Assembly: GCF_001558155.1 (NCBI RefSeq)
Contig: NZ_LOAS01000003.1
Location: forward strand, 186,001-250,000
Length of the DNA: 64,000 nt
Direction: 5' to 3'
Source: Aliiruegeria sabulilitoris
Lineage (GTDB): Bacteria > Pseudomonadota > Alphaproteobacteria > Rhodobacterales > Rhodobacteraceae
Below are positions 8,085 to 16,715 of the stretch, in pieces (the first letter of the stretch is position 1; the number at the start of each line of letters is the position of its first letter). Below the pieces are notes generated by a model. The model was not told the origin of the DNA. It saw nothing but the letters and a program-made list of their open reading frames with translations, and did not search any database. Position numbers and translations under genes: made by a program.

Positions 8085-9223
8085 TTGTTGCCTATCATCT
8101 GGCGCGCGACGATCATGCGCATGATCTCGTTGGTGCCTTCAAGGATCTGGTGCACCCGCAGATCGCGGACAATCTTCTCAATGCCGTAATCCGCAAGATA
8201 CCCGTAGCCGCCATGCAATTGCAGGCATTGATCTGCCACCCGGCTGCCGGCCTCGGTCACGAATTTCTTGGCCATGGCACAGTACTTGGTGGCGTCCGGC
8301 GCGCCCGTGTCGAGCTTCCACGCCGCCTGCCGCAGGAAGGTGCGGGCGGCCTGAAGCTCGATCTCCATGTCAGCGAGACGGAATTGCAGCGCCTGGAACT
8401 GGTCAATCGTCTGGCCGAAGGCCTTTCGCTCCGACATGTAATGCAGCGTGGCGTCGAGCGCGGCCTGGGCGGCGCCAAGAGAGCAGGCGGAGATATTGAG
8501 CCGTCCACCATCGAGCCCGGCCATGGCATAGGAAAAGCCCTTGCCCTCCTCGCCCAACAGGTTTTCGGCGGGCAAATTGACACCATCCATCTGGACTTGA
8601 CGGGTTGGCTGGCTCTTCCAGCCCATCTTGGCCTCGAGCCCACCGTAGGATAGCCCTTGCGCGCCGTCTTCGATCACCAGAGCCGAGATGCCTTTCGCGC
8701 CGTCCCCGCCGGTGCGCGCCATCACGATATAGGCGTCCGAATAGCCACCGCCGGAGATGAAGGCCTTGGTGCCGGTGAGCGTGTAGCCATTCGCGGTGGC
8801 TTCGGCTTTCGTCTTGAGCGCCGCGGCGTCTGATCCCGATCCGGGTTCGGTCAGGCAATAGGAAAAGACGGTTTCCATCGAGAGCGCGCCGGGCAGGAAG
8901 CGTTCCTTAAGCGCATCTGAGCCGAAGCTGTCGATCATCTTCGCGCACATGTTGTGGATCGACAGGAAGGCCGCGACGGAGGCGCAGGACATCGACAGCG
9001 CCTCGAAGACAAGCGTCGCATCGAGGCGGCCGAGCCCTGTGCCGCCGGATTCTTCGCTGACATAGAGCCCGCCGAAGCCCAGTTCGGCCAGCTTTGGCCA
9101 AAGCTCCTTCGGGATCGTGCCCGCGTTGTCCCAATCTGCTGCATTTGGCGCGACATGTTCCTCGCCGAAGGCGCGGGCCATATCGAAGATTGCCACCTGT
9201 TCCTCGGTGAGCGCGAAATCCAT
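8081..9223 (-). CDS. Acyl-CoA dehydrogenase, probably isobutyryl-CoA dehydrogenase
   Basis: A 380-residue FAD enzyme carrying the acyl-CoA dehydrogenase signatures CLTEPGSGSDA and QLHGGYGYL, with EGTNEIMR near the C-terminus holding the likely catalytic Glu. ATG 9223 was chosen because a GGGGAGG ribosome site sits just upstream and the protein then begins MDFALTEEQ; an in-frame ATG five codons earlier lacks this. Position beside mmsA, a 3-hydroxyisobutyryl-CoA hydrolase and mmsB points to isobutyryl-CoA as substrate (inferred). Confidence 0.9.
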   Translation of the reverse strand: MDFALTEEQVAIFDMARAFGEEHVAPNAADWDNAGTIPKELWPKLAELGFGGLYVSEESGGTGLGRLDATLVFEALSMSCASVAAFLSIHNMCAKMIDSFGSDALKERFLPGALSMETVFSYCLTEPGSGSDAAALKTKAEATANGYTLTGTKAFISGGGYSDAYIVMARTGGDGAKGISALVIEDGAQGLSYGGLEAKMGWKSQPTRQVQMDGVNLPAENLLGEEGKGFSYAMAGLDGGRLNISACSLGAAQAALDATLHYMSERKAFGQTIDQFQALQFRLADMEIELQAARTFLRQAAWKLDTGAPDATKYCAMAKKFVTEAGSRVADQCLQLHGGYGYLADYGIEKIVRDLRVHQILEGTNEIMRMIVARQMIGNK

Positions 9224-9341
9224 GAGCTTCCTCCCCAAAGCCGCTGGAAATTGAATATCCGTTCAATTTCTACATGCCCCGGGAATTTGGCAAGAGAAAA
9301 TGCCGCGAACTTGAGGGAGAGGAGGCCAGGACGTCGAGGAC

Positions 9342-9473
9342 GGAGGCGGCTTCGCCCTCGCGCTCTGGCGAACGCTCCCCCACGGTTTTTTCAGTCACAA
9401 GAAATGATGCGAAATCTCGCATCATCATCTATTTGGAAACATTCCCGCCGGAGGCACGATCCAAAGGATCGTA
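9342..9473 (+). repeat. Intergenic palindromic repeat copy (R2)
   Basis: A near-complete copy. A G-rich hairpin module with GGCTTCGCC and CGCTCTGGCG is followed by CTCCCCCACGG, a diverged central palindrome with arms around 9390 and 9435, and the tail CCGCCGGAGGCACGATCC plus GGATCGT. It lies downstream of the mmsA stop. Confidence 0.75.
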
Positions 9474-9490
9474 CAAGAAATCGGACAACG

Positions 9491-9526
9491 GGTAACCCGG
9501 CCAGTCTGGTCGGGTTACCCCTTTTT
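9491..9526 (+). terminator. Hairpin with T-run downstream of mmsA
   Basis: GGTAACCCG (9491-9499) pairs perfectly with CGGGTTACC (9511-9519), followed on the plus strand by CCTTTTT. The hairpin lies about 26 bp past the mmsA stop, so a role at the end of the mmsA transcript (minus strand) is plausible, although the T-run is on the other strand and no plus-strand gene ends here. Confidence 0.5.
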
Positions 9527-9545
9527 ATCTGTTCGGCTTGTCTAT

Positions 9546-11045
9546 TCAGTCCATTGCCTTGAAGTTCAGCGCCGCGCCTTCCTTGATGCCCGAGGGCCAG
9601 CGGGCGGTAACGGTCTTGGTGCGAGTGTAGAACTTGAACCCGTCCGTGCCGTGCTGGTTCAGGTCGCCGAAGCCGGATTTCTTCCAGCCGCCGAAGGAGT
9701 GGTAGGCCAGCGGAACCGGGATCGGAACGTTGATGCCGACCATGCCGATATTGATCCGGCTGGCGAAATCGCGCGCGGTGTCGCCATCGCGGGTGAAGAT
9801 CGCGGTGCCGTTGCCATATTCGTGGTCCATGGCGAGCCCGATGGCTTCCTCGTAGGTCTCTGCGCGCACGGTGGACAGGACCGGGCCGAAGATCTCGGTC
9901 TTGTAGATGTCCATGTCCTTGGTCACGCGGTCGAAGAGATGCGGGCCGACGAAGAAGCCGTCCTCGTAGCCTTGCAGCGAGAAGTCGCGCCCGTCGATGA
10001 CAAGCTCGGCGCCCTGGTCGATGCCGGTCTGGACCAGACGCTGCACGTTCGCCTTGGCGGCGGCGGTCACCAGCGGACCGAAGTCGACATCGTCACCGGC
10101 GGTGTAGGGGCCCACTTTCAGCGACTCGATGCGCGGCTTCAGCGCGGCGATCAGGCGGTCCGCCGTCTCGTCACCCACCGGCACGGCCACCGAGATCGCC
10201 ATGCAGCGCTCTCCTGCCGCGCCGTAGCCCGCGCCCACTAGCGCGTCGGCGGCCTGTTCCATGTCCGCGTCCGGCATGACGATCATGTGGTTCTTGGCGC
10301 CGCCGAAGCACTGCACGCGCTTTCCGTTGGCGCAGCCGCGGCTGTAGATGTATTGCGCGATGGGCGTGGAACCTACGAAGCCGATCGCCTGGATGGTCTC
10401 GTTGTCGAGGATCGCGTCCACCGCTTCCTTGTCGCCATTGATGACCTGGAAACAGCCATCGGGCAGGCCGGCCTCCTTGAAGATCTCGGCCAGCATCAGC
10501 GGCACGGAGGGGTCACGCTCGGAAGGCTTCAGGATGAAGGCATTGCCGGAGGCGAGCGCCGGGCCGGCTTTCCACAGCGGGATCATGGCGGGGAAGTTGA
10601 ACGGCGTGATGCCGGCCACGACGCCCAGCGGCTGGCGCATGGAATACATGTCGATGCCGGGGCCGGCGCCGTCGGTATACTCGCCCTTGAGCAGATGCGG
10701 CGCGCCGATGCAGAACTCGATCACTTCCAGGCCGCGCTGCACGTCGCCCTTGGCATCGGGGAAGGTCTTGCCATGCTCACGCGAGAGCGCCTCGGCCAAC
10801 TTGTCCATGTCGCGGTTGAGCAGGTCCACGACCTTCATCATCACGCGGGCGCGGCGCTGCGGGTTGGTGGCCCCCCATGCGGGTTGGGCGGCGGCGGCCT
10901 TGGCGATGATCGCGTCGACCTCGGCTTTCGAGGCCAGCGCGACCTGTGCCTGAACCTCGCCGGTGGCCGGGTTGAAGACATCCGCCGTGCGGCCGGAAGC
11001 GCCGGCAACGCGGGCGCCGTTGATGTAGTGACCGATTTGATCCAT
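9546..11045 (-). CDS. mmsA: CoA-acylating methylmalonate-semialdehyde dehydrogenase
   Basis: A 499-residue aldehyde dehydrogenase that turns methylmalonate semialdehyde into propionyl-CoA. The nucleophile is Cys281 in GAAGERCMA. The usual ALDH general-base motif ELGGK is replaced by CFGGAKNH (247-253), as expected for CoA-dependent MMSDH. ATG 11045 was chosen over a longer frame because a perfect AAGGAGG lies just upstream. It is divergent from the LysR gene at 11146, with operator-like palindromes between them. Confidence 0.95.
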   Translation of the reverse strand: MDQIGHYINGARVAGASGRTADVFNPATGEVQAQVALASKAEVDAIIAKAAAAQPAWGATNPQRRARVMMKVVDLLNRDMDKLAEALSREHGKTFPDAKGDVQRGLEVIEFCIGAPHLLKGEYTDGAGPGIDMYSMRQPLGVVAGITPFNFPAMIPLWKAGPALASGNAFILKPSERDPSVPLMLAEIFKEAGLPDGCFQVINGDKEAVDAILDNETIQAIGFVGSTPIAQYIYSRGCANGKRVQCFGGAKNHMIVMPDADMEQAADALVGAGYGAAGERCMAISVAVPVGDETADRLIAALKPRIESLKVGPYTAGDDVDFGPLVTAAAKANVQRLVQTGIDQGAELVIDGRDFSLQGYEDGFFVGPHLFDRVTKDMDIYKTEIFGPVLSTVRAETYEEAIGLAMDHEYGNGTAIFTRDGDTARDFASRINIGMVGINVPIPVPLAYHSFGGWKKSGFGDLNQHGTDGFKFYTRTKTVTARWPSGIKEGAALNFKAMD

Positions 11046-11061
11046 GGGGTCCTCCTTGACT

Positions 11062-11135
11062 GTTGGCGCAACAATACCCTTGCGCAAATGCAGTGAGAAG
11101 CGGCAGGTTGCCAAAATCATTTTGCATTTTTGCAA
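11062..11135. promoter_or_regulatory. Cluster of TTGC/GCAA palindromes between mmsA and lysR
   Basis: Four dyads occur in about 75 bp: GTTGGCGCAAC (11062-11072), TTGCGCAA (11080-11087), CAAAATCATTTTG (11112-11124) and TTGCATTTTTGCAA (11122-11135). They sit in the 100-bp divergent control region, with the last ending 10 bp before the LysR start. A LysR operator is the simplest reading. TTTGC/GCAAA half-sites are also reported for acyl-CoA-responsive RamB/PccR-type regulators, so another regulator may bind. Confidence 0.55.
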
Positions 11136-11145
11136 GGGACGGGAG

Positions 11146-12114
11146 ATGGCGGCAAGTTGGGACGATCTGCGCGTGTTCCTTGCTGTCGCGCGGCAGGGCA
11201 GCCTGTCGGCGGCGGGAAACGCGCTGAAACTGGATCCGGCGACGATCGGGCGGCGGGTGTCGCGGCTCGAGGACGGGCTGGGCGCGGCGCTGTTCCTGAA
11301 ATCCTCAAACGGCTACGCGCTGACCGGTGCGGGCGAGCGGCTGCTGCCGCATGCGCAGGAGGCCGAGCAGGCGATGACCCATGCCGAGGACGCGGTGCGC
11401 GGGCAGGGGGACCGGCTCTCGGGCGTGGTGCGGATCGGTGCACCCGATGGCTGTGCCAATTTTCTGCTGCCAAAGGTCGTCTCGCGGATCGTGGCAACCC
11501 ACCCGGAGCTGGAAGTGCAGATCGTGGCGTTGCCGCGGCTGTTCAATCTCAACCGCCGCGAGGCCGACATGGCCATTGGCGTGAGCCGCCCCGAGGCCGG
11601 CCGCCTCACGGTGCAGAAGATCGTCGATTACCAACTGGTTCTGGCCGCTTCGCGCGATTACCTGGCCTCGGCCGCGCCGATTGCGACGCTGGAAGATCTC
11701 AAGGCGCATCGGCTGATCGGCTATATCCCCGAGATGATTTTCGACAAGGAGTTGGAGTATTTCCACGACCTCGGCGCGGATCGCCCGGTGCTGGCCAGCA
11801 ACTCGGTGGCGGTGCAATACCAGATGGCGCGGCAGGGCGCCGGCGTTGCGGTGACCCATGATTTCGCGCTGCTCGGAGACCGGATCCTCGAACGCGTCTT
11901 GCCGAAGGCCTTCGCGCTCACGCGCAGCTTCTACCTTATCCGGCACGCCGATGATGCCCGTGTGCAGCGCCTCTCGGCCTTCGCGGAACTGCTGGTGGGC
12001 GGTATGCGCCGGGAAATGATCCGCGTGCGAGAGGCATTGACAGGACGCGCTCCCTCGGAGGACGCTGGAGAAAGAGAAACGCAAGGCATTCGCAGGGAGG
12101 ACACAGCGGTATGA
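11146..12114 (+). CDS. LysR-family transcriptional regulator
   Basis: A 322-residue regulator with an N-terminal winged helix (DDLRVFLAVARQGSLSAAG, then LDPATIGRRVSRLE) and a C-terminal substrate-binding domain. The reading frame continues upstream, but ATG 11146 follows a purine-rich GGGACGGGAG and gives a normal LysR N-terminus. It is divergent from mmsA, so control of valine/isobutyrate catabolism is inferred. Its stop overlaps the start of the CBS-domain gene in ATGA, an unusual partner for a LysR. Confidence 0.9.
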   Translation: MAASWDDLRVFLAVARQGSLSAAGNALKLDPATIGRRVSRLEDGLGAALFLKSSNGYALTGAGERLLPHAQEAEQAMTHAEDAVRGQGDRLSGVVRIGAPDGCANFLLPKVVSRIVATHPELEVQIVALPRLFNLNRREADMAIGVSRPEAGRLTVQKIVDYQLVLAASRDYLASAAPIATLEDLKAHRLIGYIPEMIFDKELEYFHDLGADRPVLASNSVAVQYQMARQGAGVAVTHDFALLGDRILERVLPKAFALTRSFYLIRHADDARVQRLSAFAELLVGGMRREMIRVREALTGRAPSEDAGERETQGIRREDTAV

Positions 12115-12545
12115 TTGTTCAACAAATTCTTAAGTCCAAGGGAACCGAAGGCGTCATTACCGTCGCCCCGGGCACCAGCGTGGAGGCCGCCGCCGCCGTG
12201 CTTTCGGAGAAGCGGATCGGTTCTGTCGTGATTTCAGAGGATGGATTGCACTTTGAGGGGATCCTGTCGGAGCGCGATATCGTGCGGGAGCTCGGCAAGC
12301 GCGGGGCGAGCTGCATGGCCGACACGGTCGATGACATGATGACGAAGATGATCGAGACCTGCGGGCTGGGCGACGAGGCCGAATCCGTTCTGGGCCGCAT
12401 GACCGAAGGGCGTTTTCGCCACATGCCCGTGGTCGCGGATGGCACGATGATCGGGATCATCACCCTGGGCGACGTGGTCAAGGCGCGGCTGACGGAGCTT
12501 GCCATGGAGAAAGATGCGCTCGAAGGCATGATCATGGGCTACTGA
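12111..12545 (+). CDS. CBS-domain protein
   Basis: A 144-residue protein made of two CBS motifs (about 7-63 and 75-130), with the typical ILSERDIVR and GIITLGDVVKARL strands and no other domain. Paired CBS motifs bind adenine nucleotides and act as energy sensors, but the target here is unknown. Start and stop overlap with the LysR gene (ATGA) implies co-translation. A GC-rich imperfect hairpin follows at about 12557-12582, without a clear T-run. Confidence 0.88.
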   Translation: MIVQQILKSKGTEGVITVAPGTSVEAAAAVLSEKRIGSVVISEDGLHFEGILSERDIVRELGKRGASCMADTVDDMMTKMIETCGLGDEAESVLGRMTEGRFRHMPVVADGTMIGIITLGDVVKARLTELAMEKDALEGMIMGY

Positions 12546-12825
12546 CGGAACCACTCCGGGCGAGGGGGCCGGTCGGCGCCCTCGACGGGGCGGTTTTGCC
12601 AGCCGGGCGGGGTGTGTGAAACCCGGCCCGGGCGTCCAAAGCGGCGTCGGACCAGAAAAATCCAATAGGAATAGGCCTGTTGCAAGGCTGGAACCTTCCG
12701 GATGTCCGGGGAAGAATGGTCTAGATCGCTGCAATGCGGCATGTTAAGGCCACGCGAAAGATTCGTAGGCGCCCATTTCTGGCCAAAGGAAGTGGCCGGG
12801 GGCGGGACGGAGGAGATCAGGAGCC

Positions 12826-13332
12826 ATGGCGATGCGCGTGGGACTTTACCCCGGAACCTTCGACCCCGTCACGATGGGCCATATCGACATCATTCGCCGG
12901 GCCACGGTGCTGGTGGATCGGCTCGTCATCGGGGTTGCGATCAACCGGGACAAGGGGCCGCTGTTCAGCCTTGAAGAGCGCGTCAGCATGATTGAGGCCG
13001 AGTGCACCCGAATTTCCGAGGAAACCGGCTGCGAGATCGTGGCGCATCCGTTCGAGAACCTGTTGATCGATTGCGCCCGCGATGTCGGCGCCAGGATGAT
13101 CATTCGCGGCCTGCGCGCGGTGGCCGATTTCGAGTATGAATTCCAGATGGTTGGAATGAACCGCCGACTGGACGATTCCATCGAGACGGTGTTCCTGATG
13201 GCCGAGGCTCAGCACCAGGCGATTGCCTCCAAGCTGGTCAAGGAGATCGCGCGGCTCGGCGGCAATGTGTCGAAATTCGTGCCCCCGGACGTGCGTACCG
13301 CCCTTCGGGAAAAACTCGGCACGGATTGCTGA
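12826..13332 (+). CDS. coaD: Phosphopantetheine adenylyltransferase
   Basis: A 168-residue enzyme of the penultimate step of CoA synthesis (4'-phosphopantetheine + ATP to dephospho-CoA). The nucleotidyltransferase signature GTFDPVTMGH (10-19) and the downstream MNRRL, plus EIARLGGNVSKFVP near the C-terminus, are diagnostic. The 280-bp region upstream holds no gene. An ATG two codons further in (12832) is an alternative start; AGGAG lies about 5 nt before the chosen one. Confidence 0.96.
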   Translation: MAMRVGLYPGTFDPVTMGHIDIIRRATVLVDRLVIGVAINRDKGPLFSLEERVSMIEAECTRISEETGCEIVAHPFENLLIDCARDVGARMIIRGLRAVADFEYEFQMVGMNRRLDDSIETVFLMAEAQHQAIASKLVKEIARLGGNVSKFVPPDVRTALREKLGTDC

Positions 13333-13344
13333 GTTTCCGACGCT

Positions 13345-13485
13345 TCACCGCCAGAAGGCCATCCATTCGATCAGAGCGTCGAATTTCCGGCCGAGAAATA
13401 TGTGCATCTGCCATCCGAACAGGAAGTTCAGTCCGATCAGGGCGGCGATGACAAGGGCCAGGATGAACCAGCTGCGATTGCTCAT
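13345..13485 (-). CDS. 46-residue single-span membrane protein
   Basis: A short reading frame starting MSNRSWFILALVIAALIG and ending WMAFWR. Residues 5-25 form one hydrophobic helix; the tail contains HIFLGRKFDALIEW, an amphipathic positively charged segment. An AAGGAAG ribosome site lies upstream of the ATG. I recall similar small proteins with a conserved FLGRKF...AFWR ending in Rhodobacteraceae, but cannot verify it. It is convergent with coaD, whose stop is 12 bp away. Function unknown. Confidence 0.7.
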   Translation of the reverse strand: MSNRSWFILALVIAALIGLNFLFGWQMHIFLGRKFDALIEWMAFWR

Positions 13486-13630
13486 GGGGGCTTCCTTGTC
13501 ACAGATATTCTGCGGTCGGCTTAACGGTTGGCTTGGGGGAGTTCAATTCGCCAGCGCAATTGGGCTGTTTCTAATACGGGATAAATGCCTGTAACCTGCG
13601 ACGGAGCGGATCAGGCCGAAAGAGGTTGTC

Positions 13631-14647
13631 ATGAGTGGATTGCTTGCCCTTCTGGACGATGTTGCAGCACTGGCCAAGGTCGCTGCGGCCTCGGTGGACG
13701 ATATCGCCGGGCAGGCGGCCAAGACCACGGCCAAGGTGGCCGGGGGCGTGATCGACGATGCAATGAAGGCCGGCACCAAGGCCGCCGGCGCGGTGATCGA
13801 CGATGCTGCCGTGACGCCGAAATACACGATGGGATTCTCCGCCGAACGCGAATTGCCCATTGTCGGCCGCATCGCCTTCGGGTCGATCAAGAACAAGCTG
13901 CTGATATTGCTGCCTGCGGCGCTACTTCTGAGCAACTTCGCGCCCTGGGCGATCGCGCCTCTGCTGATGCTGGGCGGGGGGTACCTCTGTTTCGAAGGGG
14001 CGGAAAAGGTGCTGCACTGGCTGATGCCGCATCACCATGACGCGGGCCATCTGGAGGATCTGGAAGACGCGGCGGGGCTGGAGGAAAGCCGGGTCGCCGG
14101 CGCCATCAAGACCGACTTCATCCTTTCGGCCGAGATCATGACCATCGCGCTCTCCGCCATTCCCGATTCCGGCTTCTGGACCGAGGCGCTCACCCTGGCG
14201 CTGGTCGCGGTGGGCATTACTGCGCTGGTCTATGGCTCGGTTGCGCTTATCGTGAAGGCCGATGACATTGGCGTTGCCATGGCGGATCACGGTCGGCTGG
14301 GTGTGACACGCTCCATCGGGCGCGGGATCGTGCATGGCATGCCCGGTTTCATGAAACTGCTGACGCTTGTCGGAACTCTGGCAATGCTCTGGGTCGGTGG
14401 CAGCATCGTCGTGCATGGCCTTGAGGAAATCGGGTTCGGACTCATCGGACACGAGATCCACGATCTCGCTTATGCCGCCGCCCATGTCGTGGCCGAGAGC
14501 TGGTCCGGCTTCGTCAAATGGCTGGTGACAGCCGTGCTGGACGGTATTTTCGGTCTGTTGCTGGGCCTGCTTCTGGTTCCGGTAGCGACCTATCTCCTCG
14601 CACCGATCTTCAGCCTGTTTTCCGGGAAGCGGGAACAGCAGCACTAG
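13631..14647 (+). CDS. DUF808 family inner-membrane protein (YedI-like)
   Basis: A 338-residue membrane protein of the DUF808/YedI family. The N-terminal third is soluble and Ala/Lys-rich, with repeated IDDA segments (ASVDDIAGQAAK, VIDDAMKAG, VIDDAAVTP). Several hydrophobic helices follow from about 83 onward, plus a family-like stretch GAIKTDFILSAEIMTIAL. No biochemical function is established for the family. It stands alone, with the repeat R3 just after its stop. Confidence 0.85.
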   Translation: MSGLLALLDDVAALAKVAAASVDDIAGQAAKTTAKVAGGVIDDAMKAGTKAAGAVIDDAAVTPKYTMGFSAERELPIVGRIAFGSIKNKLLILLPAALLLSNFAPWAIAPLLMLGGGYLCFEGAEKVLHWLMPHHHDAGHLEDLEDAAGLEESRVAGAIKTDFILSAEIMTIALSAIPDSGFWTEALTLALVAVGITALVYGSVALIVKADDIGVAMADHGRLGVTRSIGRGIVHGMPGFMKLLTLVGTLAMLWVGGSIVVHGLEEIGFGLIGHEIHDLAYAAAHVVAESWSGFVKWLVTAVLDGIFGLLLGLLLVPVATYLLAPIFSLFSGKREQQH

Positions 14648-15100
14648 GCTCGGGTCTTTTCGGAACGATCCTTCGGACTTTTGCTCCGCAGGGGATGTTT
14701 TGGGTCAGAAGCAAACGCGATTGCCTACATTCTTCTGCTGGAAATATCCTAGGGGGAGCGCGTCCTGGAGCGCGGGGGGCGCCTCCTTATGTGGGGGCGT
14801 CCGCATTTCGCGTTGGGAAGCTTCGGGTTGAAGACGACATTGCCAGGGCTGATGTCGGCTTCGAGCCCAAATTGCCCGCTCGCCACTGCCACGACCTTCG
14901 GCAGCCACACAGACCTTGCGGTTGTCTGAGACTTCGTTGCCGGGTCGGCTGAACAAAGTGCGGTCCGCTTTCAACCCTCGACGTGCCTCTCTCCAACGGA
15001 CATCGTTTTTGTTGTGAGCCTGTGCGTTCCTCACTAGCATCGCGGGAATGCCATAAACCACTCGGATGCATTGGCGGCCTCGGATCGGAGCTATAGACAC
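14648..15100. other. Non-coding stretch with repeat R3
   Basis: A 453-bp gap after the DUF808 gene. Positions 14665-14798 are a reverse-oriented full copy of the intergenic repeat. The remaining ~300 bp appear less GC-rich than neighbouring genes and have no credible reading frame on either strand. The promoter of the DUF4188 gene should lie at its right end. Confidence 0.55.
14665..14798 (-). repeat. Intergenic palindromic repeat copy (R3)
   Basis: A reverse-oriented full copy. It starts with ACGATCC and TTGCTCCGCAGG, then the arm GGATGTTTTGGGTCAGAAG (14694-14712) facing TTCTTCTGCTGGAAATATCC (14730-14749), then AGGGGGAGCGCG and a GC-rich module ending near GTGGGGGC. It lies 17 bp after the DUF808 stop. 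Confidence 0.8.
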
Positions 15101-15574
15101 ATGTCAGACATCAAAGCCGAAAGACTTGCCGCACACATCGAGGGCGATTTCGTCGTGTTTCTGATCGGGGCTCGGATAAACAAGTGGTGGCGAATCCGGG
15201 ATATTCTATGGTTCTCGAAGACCATGCCGAAGATGCTCAAGGAACTCTCGATCATGTCGAGCGAGGAAACCGGGTTTCTTGGATGTCAAACCCTTAGCAG
15301 CTTGATCAATGTCCAATACTGGCGGAGTTTCGAGCATCTCGAAGCATACGCCCGCTCAAAGGACCGGGAGCACTTCCCCGAGTGGGTCGAGTTCAATCGC
15401 CGCTACAAGAAACGGCGCGGCGATGTTGGGATATGGCATGAAACCTATCTGGTGAAAGCTGGGGCCTATGAGGCGATCTACTCCGGAATGCCAGCCTTTG
15501 GGCTCGGGAAGGTCGCGGAACTCGTACCCGCAACTGGCAATCGCGATGCTGCCAAACAACGCCTCGGGCGCTGA
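15101..15574 (+). CDS. DUF4188 domain-containing protein
   Basis: A 157-residue protein that matches my recollection of the DUF4188 family: RINKWWRIRDILWF, a GFLGCQTL...VQYWRSFEHLEAYAR core typical of dimeric alpha/beta-barrel (monooxygenase-like) folds, and WHETYLV near the C-terminus. No substrate is known. ATG 15101 with CGGAG upstream was preferred to a start ten codons earlier. The gene is monocistronic and flanked on both sides by several hundred bases of non-coding, less GC-rich DNA, which may indicate acquisition. Confidence 0.7.
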   Translation: MSDIKAERLAAHIEGDFVVFLIGARINKWWRIRDILWFSKTMPKMLKELSIMSSEETGFLGCQTLSSLINVQYWRSFEHLEAYARSKDREHFPEWVEFNRRYKKRRGDVGIWHETYLVKAGAYEAIYSGMPAFGLGKVAELVPATGNRDAAKQRLGR

Positions 15575-15827
15575 CCCCGCACGGATTGTCCATCAACCAC
15601 CACGTCCCGGTCTCCCACACAGCTTTCCCGGTTCAGACCAAAAACACGACGTTCCTGAGAGCGCAGCGGGTTCAATGTCGGTTTAGACCCGCTCTGCCGC
15701 ATACGTCGAGCTACGCCGAGCGGCAGCTTTGAGCAGGAAGGGAGCACTGGCCCGGCAAGTTCGAACGGCGTTCTAGTCCCGCATGGCGGACCAACACAAT
15801 ATGCCGATTCTTCCGTCTATTTTTGCG

Positions 15828-16682
15828 CTAAGAGGCGGCCTGTCGCGCCGCAAACGCGCGGGCGAGCGCGGCGAAGCGTTCGATTGAGACCCTTTCGGCG
15901 CGTTCCGTCGGCACGATGCTGGCCTCCGACAGCAGCGCTTCCACGTCTCCGCCCAATCCCTTCAACGCGGAGCGCAGCATCTTGCGGCGCTGGTTGAAGG
16001 CAACGGCGACGACGTGGCTGAGAATCTCAGGGTCGGCGTCAAAGAGCGGTGCGGGGCGCGGGCGCAGATGGACCACGGCCGAATGCACCTTGGGCGGCGG
16101 CGTGAATGCCTCGGGCGGCAGGCGCAGGGCGATACGTGTCTCGCAGCGCCATTGCGCGAGCACCGCGAGGCGGCCATAGGCCTTGTCGCCGGGCTGGGCC
16201 ACGATCCGCTCGGCCACCTCTTGCTGAAACATCAGCGTCAGTGAGGCCCAATAGGGCGGCCAGCTATCCGGCGTCAACCAGCGGATGAGCAGCTCCGTGC
16301 CCACGTTGTAGGGAAGATTGGCCACGACATGGATCGGGGCTTGCAGATGGGCCAGTGGATCGATTTCCAGCGCGTCGCCTTCGAGAATTTCCAACCGTCC
16401 GGGATAGGCGTCTGAAATTTCGTTAAGCGCGGGCAGGCAACGGGAATCCTTCTCGATGGCAAGCACGTGGCCGGCCCCTTCGGCCAACAACCCGCGGGTC
16501 AGCCCGCCGGGGCCGGGGCCGACTTCCAGCACGCTGGCTTGCGAAAGATCTCCGGGGATGCGGGCGATCCGGGCGGTGAGGTTCAGATCGAGCAGGAAAT
16601 TCTGTCCCAGCGATTTCTTGGCCGCGAGGCCGTGGGTGGTGATCACCTCGCGCAGCGGTGGCAGGCCGTCAATCGCGCTCAT
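15828..16682 (-). CDS. rsmA: 16S rRNA (adenine1518/1519-N6)-dimethyltransferase
   Basis: A 284-residue RsmA/KsgA methyltransferase that dimethylates two adjacent adenines near the 3' end of 16S rRNA. Visible motifs are KKSLGQNFL at the N-terminus, the SAM-binding [12 protein letters not shown], and the catalytic NLPYN. It is the last gene of the lptF-lptG-lptD-surA-pdxA-rsmA operon, 33 nt after pdxA, a conserved arrangement in proteobacteria. Confidence 0.96.
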   Translation of the reverse strand: MSAIDGLPPLREVITTHGLAAKKSLGQNFLLDLNLTARIARIPGDLSQASVLEVGPGPGGLTRGLLAEGAGHVLAIEKDSRCLPALNEISDAYPGRLEILEGDALEIDPLAHLQAPIHVVANLPYNVGTELLIRWLTPDSWPPYWASLTLMFQQEVAERIVAQPGDKAYGRLAVLAQWRCETRIALRLPPEAFTPPPKVHSAVVHLRPRPAPLFDADPEILSHVVAVAFNQRRKMLRSALKGLGGDVEALLSEASIVPTERAERVSIERFAALARAFAARQAAS

Positions 16683-16715
16683 CGGAATCCTTCCTCGCTT
16701 CGACCGGCCGCGGGC

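Larger units (their letters stand above)
9224..9545. other. Intergenic region between mmsA and the acyl-CoA dehydrogenase gene
   Basis: A 322-bp non-coding gap on the catabolic strand. It contains a full copy of the intergenic repeat (9342-9473) and a strong hairpin at 9491-9519. The acyl-CoA dehydrogenase operon probably has its own promoter near 9224-9340, where the DNA is AT-richer. Confidence 0.6.

Noticed and set aside
12557-12600. GC-rich hairpin after the CBS gene as a terminator
   Set aside because: The stem is imperfect and there is no convincing T-run; not reported as a feature.
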